From an uncultured Oscillibacter sp. (GTDB lineage: Bacteria > Bacillota > Clostridia > Oscillospirales > Oscillospiraceae): a stretch of DNA of 41,801 nucleotides. Positions 38,892 to 41,801 of the stretch are shown one piece after another. The stretch's first letter is position 1. Each line of letters starts with the position of its first letter. Under the pieces are notes generated by a model, which was given only the letters and a program-made list of their open reading frames with translations, searched no databases and had not been told where the DNA came from. Made by a program: the position numbers and the translations under genes. Where the stretch lies: contig CATNDT010000005.1 in the NCBI GenBank assembly GCA_950097035.1, forward strand, positions 1 to 41,801. Reading direction: 5' to 3'.

Positions 38892-39959
38892 ATGAGAACT
38901 GTATTTTGGGAGAGGGACAGGGCCTGCATGATCGACCAGACGCTGCTTCCCTTTGAGACAAAGGTCCTGGCCCTGGATACGCCGCAGGAGGTCTATGAGG
39001 CCATCTGCACTATGAGAGTGCGGGGGGCGCCCGCCATTGGCGTCTCCGGCGCCATGGGAGTGGTGCTGGGCGTGAAGCATGTGCCCGAGAAAACGACGGA
39101 GGCCGCCCTGGAGGCCATGGAGACCCTCTGCCCCTATCTGATCGGCGCACGGCCCACCGCCACCAACCTGGAGTGGGCGGTCCGGCGCATTTGGAGCTAT
39201 GCAAAAAAGATCGCCGCGCTGCCCTATCCGGAATTTTACGCGGCCCTGGTGGAAAAGGCCATGGAGATGGCGGACGACGAGGTGGCCATTGCCAGGCGGC
39301 TCTCTGAAAACGGCGCCGCGCTGATTCCGGACGAGGGGGCGAATATCTCCACACACTGCAGCTGCGGCCCGCTGTGCACGGTGGATTACGGCCTGAATAT
39401 GGGCGTGGTCTACGCCGCCCACCGGCAGGGGAAAAAGGTCCATGTCTATACGGATGAGACCCGGCCCCGGCTCCAGGGCGCGAAGCTGAACGCATACGAC
39501 CTGCGGCGGATGGGCGTGCCCTATACGCTGATTCCGGATAACCACGCCGCGTATCTGATGCAGCTGGGAAAGATCGACATGGTGTTTTTAGGCGCGGACA
39601 GGGTGGTTGCCAACGGCGATACGGCGGCGAAAGTGGGGGTATACGGTCTCTCCATCGCCGCAAAGGAGCATGGGATTCCGGTATATATGTGCTGTCCCTT
39701 TTCCACGGTTGATTTTTCCAAAAAGACCGGGGCGGAGATCGTGATTGAAGAGCGCGGCCCGGAGGAGGTGCTGAAGGTAAACGGCACATGGATCGCCCCT
39801 GAGGATACGCCGGTGCTGAACTACGCCTTCGATGTTACGCCGGGCCGGTATTTTGCGGGGATCGTCACAGAGGTCGGCGTCGCCTATCCCCCCTTTACGC
39901 AGAGCCTGAAGGATCTGAAGAAGATCTATGACCGGGAGCAGGAGGCGGCGCATGAGTAA
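38892..39959 (+). CDS. mtnA: MtnA-type (methyl)thioribose-1-phosphate isomerase
   Basis: 355 residues, start ATG at 38892 with AGGAG in front. All the hallmarks of the MtnA/eIF2B-like isomerases are present: MRVRGAPAIGVSGA for the phosphate, the catalytic cysteine C156 in ISTHCSCGPL, the Asp D236 in FLGADRVVANGDTAAKVG, and the late PEDTPVLNYAFDVTP. The enzyme converts 5-methylthioribose 1-phosphate (or the 5-deoxyribose or ribose analogue) to the ribulose 1-phosphate. None of the later methionine-salvage genes (mtnB, mtnD) is next to it, so a different fate of the product is likely. Confidence 0.92.
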   Translation: MRTVFWERDRACMIDQTLLPFETKVLALDTPQEVYEAICTMRVRGAPAIGVSGAMGVVLGVKHVPEKTTEAALEAMETLCPYLIGARPTATNLEWAVRRIWSYAKKIAALPYPEFYAALVEKAMEMADDEVAIARRLSENGAALIPDEGANISTHCSCGPLCTVDYGLNMGVVYAAHRQGKKVHVYTDETRPRLQGAKLNAYDLRRMGVPYTLIPDNHAAYLMQLGKIDMVFLGADRVVANGDTAAKVGVYGLSIAAKEHGIPVYMCCPFSTVDFSKKTGAEIVIEERGPEEVLKVNGTWIAPEDTPVLNYAFDVTPGRYFAGIVTEVGVAYPPFTQSLKDLKKIYDREQEAAHE

Positions 39960-40743
39960 GAGGGTCGGCATCATCGGTGGAACCGGCATTTACACGCTGC
40001 CCGGAATCCAGGGGCTTCATGAGGAGCGCTATCAAACGCCCTTTGGAGACGTGGCGCTCCGTGTGGGGGAGCTGGCCGGCGCCAGCGTCGCCTTTTTGAC
40101 CCGCCATGGGGAACACCACAACCTTGCGCCGGGGGATATCAACGTCCGGGCCAATATCTGGGCCATGCGGGAATTCGGCGCGGAGCAGGTGGTTGCAACG
40201 GCCTGCTGTGGCTCCATGAATCCGGACTATGCCGTGGGCGACTTTGTCCTGCTGGATCAATTTCTGGAGTTTACCAAAAACCGCCCCGCCCGCTTTTTTG
40301 AAAACGACCCCACAAAGCCGCTGCTGCACATCGACTATACAGACCCCTATTGCAGGACCATCGGCGCCTGTGTCAAGCGGGCGGCCGAAAGCGCGGGCCT
40401 CCAGGTTAAGGAGGGGGCGACGTACTGCTGCACCCAGGGGCCGCGGTTTGAGACCAGAGCGGAGATCAGGATGATGCGGATTCTGGGCGGCGACCTGGTG
40501 GGCCACACCAATTACCCGGAGGTGGTGCTGGCCCGGGAGGCGGGACTCTGCTATGCGGCCATCGCAATTGTCAGCAATATGGCGGCGGGGATACTGGATC
40601 AGCCCATTACCGCCGAGGAGTGTAAAACGGTGATGTCCCAGCGCTTTGAGGCGCTGCAGAAGCTGCTGGAGGGGACGGTGGCGATGCTGCCGGAAGGCGG
40701 TGACTGCGCGTGCCGGCACGCGGCGGACAAGGCCATACTGTGA
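39952..40743 (+). CDS. MTAP/PNP family nucleoside phosphorylase
   Basis: 263 residues from the ATG at 39952, overlapping mtnA by 8 bases. The family fingerprint is clear: VGIIGGTGIYTLPG, LTRHGEHHNLAPGDINVRAN, ATACCGSMNPDYAVGDFVLL, CTQGPRFETRAEIRMM and GHTNYPEVVLAREAGLCYA. The residue that reads the base lies in VSNMAAGIL: N209 stands where adenine-specific MTAPs have Asp (TDYD motif) and where 6-oxopurine PNPs have Asn. So methylthioinosine, inosine or guanosine is a likelier substrate than methylthioadenosine. It would hand ribose or methylthioribose 1-phosphate directly to the isomerase upstream. Confidence 0.88.
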   Translation: MSKRVGIIGGTGIYTLPGIQGLHEERYQTPFGDVALRVGELAGASVAFLTRHGEHHNLAPGDINVRANIWAMREFGAEQVVATACCGSMNPDYAVGDFVLLDQFLEFTKNRPARFFENDPTKPLLHIDYTDPYCRTIGACVKRAAESAGLQVKEGATYCCTQGPRFETRAEIRMMRILGGDLVGHTNYPEVVLAREAGLCYAAIAIVSNMAAGILDQPITAEECKTVMSQRFEALQKLLEGTVAMLPEGGDCACRHAADKAIL

Positions 40744-40775
40744 GATGAACCGATGGTCGAAGACAGGAGGACGAC

Positions 40776-41609
40776 ATGCTTGTTACATTGAAAGAGATTT
40801 TAAAAATCGCAGAGGAGAAAAAAATCGCCATTGGCGCCTTTAACACGCCCAATTTCACAAGCGTGCGCGCCGTGATTGCGGCGGCGGAGGAACTGCGCCA
40901 GCCGGTGATCCTCATGCACGCCCAGGTCCATGAGGATATGGGGATCTGCAAAATGGAGGAGATGACGCCGGTGATGCGCGCCTTTGCCCAGGGGGCGGGT
41001 GTGCCCGTGTGCGTGCATCTGGATCACGGAACGTCGCTGGACTACATCAGGCGGGGAATCGATCTGGGATTTACGTCGGTGATGTACGACGGCTCCGCGC
41101 TTCCCCTTGCGGAAAATATCTCCAACACGATAACGGCCATCTCCTATGCCGGAAAAACCGGGGCCTCGGTGGAGGCAGAGGTGGGCTCCATGGGGACGGC
41201 TGAAGGCGGCGGCGAGGGCGATCCCTCCATCTATACCGATCCCGCCATGGCGGAGGAGTTTGTAAAGCGCACCGGCGTCGACGCGCTTGCCTGCGCCTTC
41301 GGCACGGTCCACGGATTTTATAAGTCGGCTCCGAAGCTGGATTTTCAGCGGCTCTCCATGGTCCGTGAGAGGACCGGTGTTCCGGTTGTGATGCACGGGG
41401 GCAGCGGCGTCAGCCATGACGACTATAGAAGGGTGATTCAGTGCGGCGTCCGCAAGATCAACTATTACACCTATATGTCCAAGGCGGGGGCGGCGGCGGT
41501 CTCGGGAAAAGAGTATGCCCAGTTCCATGACGTGCTTTTGGATGCGGAAAGGGCCATGCGGGCAGACGTAATAGCGGCAATATCTGTTTTTTCAGGCCTG
41601 AATGCCTGA
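40776..41609 (+). CDS. Class II (zinc) ketose-phosphate aldolase, FbaA/GatY/KbaY-like
   Basis: 277 residues, ATG at 40776 with AGGAGG 5 bases upstream. Zinc ligands and catalytic residues of class II aldolases are visible: the Asp and His in VCVHLDHGTSLDYI, Glu in SVEAEVGSMG, His in AFGTVHGFYK, and VMHGGSGVSHDDYRR with the phosphate loop. The late loop reads KINYYTYM instead of KINVDTD. It would split a ketose 1-phosphate into dihydroxyacetone phosphate and an aldehyde. The operon points to the MtnA product as the substrate. Confidence 0.9.
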   Translation: MLVTLKEILKIAEEKKIAIGAFNTPNFTSVRAVIAAAEELRQPVILMHAQVHEDMGICKMEEMTPVMRAFAQGAGVPVCVHLDHGTSLDYIRRGIDLGFTSVMYDGSALPLAENISNTITAISYAGKTGASVEAEVGSMGTAEGGGEGDPSIYTDPAMAEEFVKRTGVDALACAFGTVHGFYKSAPKLDFQRLSMVRERTGVPVVMHGGSGVSHDDYRRVIQCGVRKINYYTYMSKAGAAAVSGKEYAQFHDVLLDAERAMRADVIAAISVFSGLNA

Positions 41610-41625
41610 ACGCCGATGACCTGCA

Positions 41626-41668
41626 AGGGCCGCGGAGATCCATTTGAGGATTTCCGCGGCCCTTTTTC
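41626..41668 (+). terminator. Intrinsic terminator of the nucleoside operon
   Basis: A perfect 11-bp stem (41626-41636 and 41653-41663), extendable inward, is followed by TTTTCT. It begins 17 bases after the aldolase stop. Confidence 0.88.
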
Positions 41669-41701
41669 TGTTTCAGGAGGGAGAAGCTCTGACGGCCGGT
41701 C

Positions 41702-41710
41702 TGCTATAAT
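41702..41710 (+). promoter_or_regulatory. Extended -10 promoter of the right-edge gene
   Basis: TGC-TATAAT forms an extended -10 at 41702-41710. No good -35 hexamer is visible, as expected for this class. The start site would be about 43 bases before the ATG. Confidence 0.5.
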
Positions 41711-41759
41711 TACCGGAGGAAGGAAAAACAGAGAAGAGATAGCGGAAGGAGGCGGCGGA

Positions 41760-41801
41760 ATGGCCGGAGGAATGATTACAGAGCAGGCGGTTTTGGCGTT
41801 T
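41760..41801 (+). CDS. Start of an unidentified gene, cut by the window edge
   Basis: The ATG at 41760 follows AAGGAGG by about 8 bases. Only 14 codons (MAGGMITEQAVLAF) are in the window, too few to name a family. A second ATG at 41772 is possible but has its GGAGGA too close. Confidence 0.5.
   Translation, partial: MAGGMITEQAVLAF

Noticed and set aside
38055-39545. A 496-codon open frame on the minus strand
   Set aside because: It is antisense to the intact GntR and mtnA genes, has no ribosome site or domain, and reflects codon bias of the plus-strand genes.
41591-41610. TTCAGGC/GCCTGAA hairpin as the operon terminator
   Set aside because: It overlaps the end of the aldolase gene and has no T-run. 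The 11-bp stem at 41626-41663 with its T-run is clearly the terminator.
1-41801. CRISPR array, rRNA operon, replication origin or prophage structural genes
   Set aside because: I saw no regularly spaced repeats, no rRNA-like sequence, no DnaA-box clusters and no capsid, tail or terminase motifs.

Overview
The window looks like a chromosome segment of a Gram-positive anaerobe of the class Clostridia, most likely a gut Oscillospiraceae-type bacterium (Flavonifractor/Oscillibacter-like). The grounds are strong AGGAGG ribosome sites, moderately high GC, Gram-positive lipoproteins, an S-layer homology (SLH) protein, and families typical of that group: an EFR1-type ferredoxin, a CD1871A-type CXXC miniprotein, DUF2200, DUF2871 and a BMP-type nucleoside transporter. 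The taxonomic call is an inference from gene content only.

Left third (1-11.8 kb): a defence island. An EVE/PUA-like-domain McrB GTPase with its McrC nuclease (979-4163) and a second, differently built pair, a DUF3578-type McrB and a DUF2357/PD-(D/E)XK McrC-like protein (7060-11755), surround a block with a rhodanese lipoprotein, YaaA, a HEAT-like protein and a variant peptide deformylase. Three neighbouring genes (methyltransferase, P-loop kinase, SGNH hydrolase) keep both ends but have lost their middles.

11.9-18.6 kb: a divergently transcribed LysR regulator and a six-gene redox operon with a clear promoter, LysR operator and terminator. The operon encodes a small protein, an alpha/beta hydrolase, an aldo/keto reductase, an iron-sulfur flavoprotein, an acetyltransferase and an unusual exported SLH-flavodoxin-aldo/keto reductase fusion.

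18.6-30.1 kb: a worn accessory region. It holds IS3 and IS110 remnants, a TetR-controlled membrane-protein operon, a frameshifted CAP-domain protein, frameshifted DUF2200 and response-regulator genes, a histidine-kinase chimera, an intact membrane redox relay (CXXC miniprotein, polyferredoxin, ResA-like lipoprotein), a truncated tyrosine recombinase, an EFR1 ferredoxin, a MATE fragment and a tRNA-Pro. Imperfect 27-bp direct repeats at 20.94 and 28.30 kb bracket 7.4 kb of it.

30.1-41.8 kb: ordinary, intact genes. First come an O-antigen-ligase-like protein, a family 2 glycosyltransferase and a SLOG protein on the minus strand. A compact plus-strand operon follows: nucleoside ABC importer (four genes), GntR/UTRA regulator, MtnA-type isomerase, MTAP/PNP-type phosphorylase and class II aldolase. 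Together these could import a nucleoside, phosphorolyse it, isomerise the sugar 1-phosphate and split the ketose phosphate to dihydroxyacetone phosphate plus an aldehyde. A further gene begins at the right edge.
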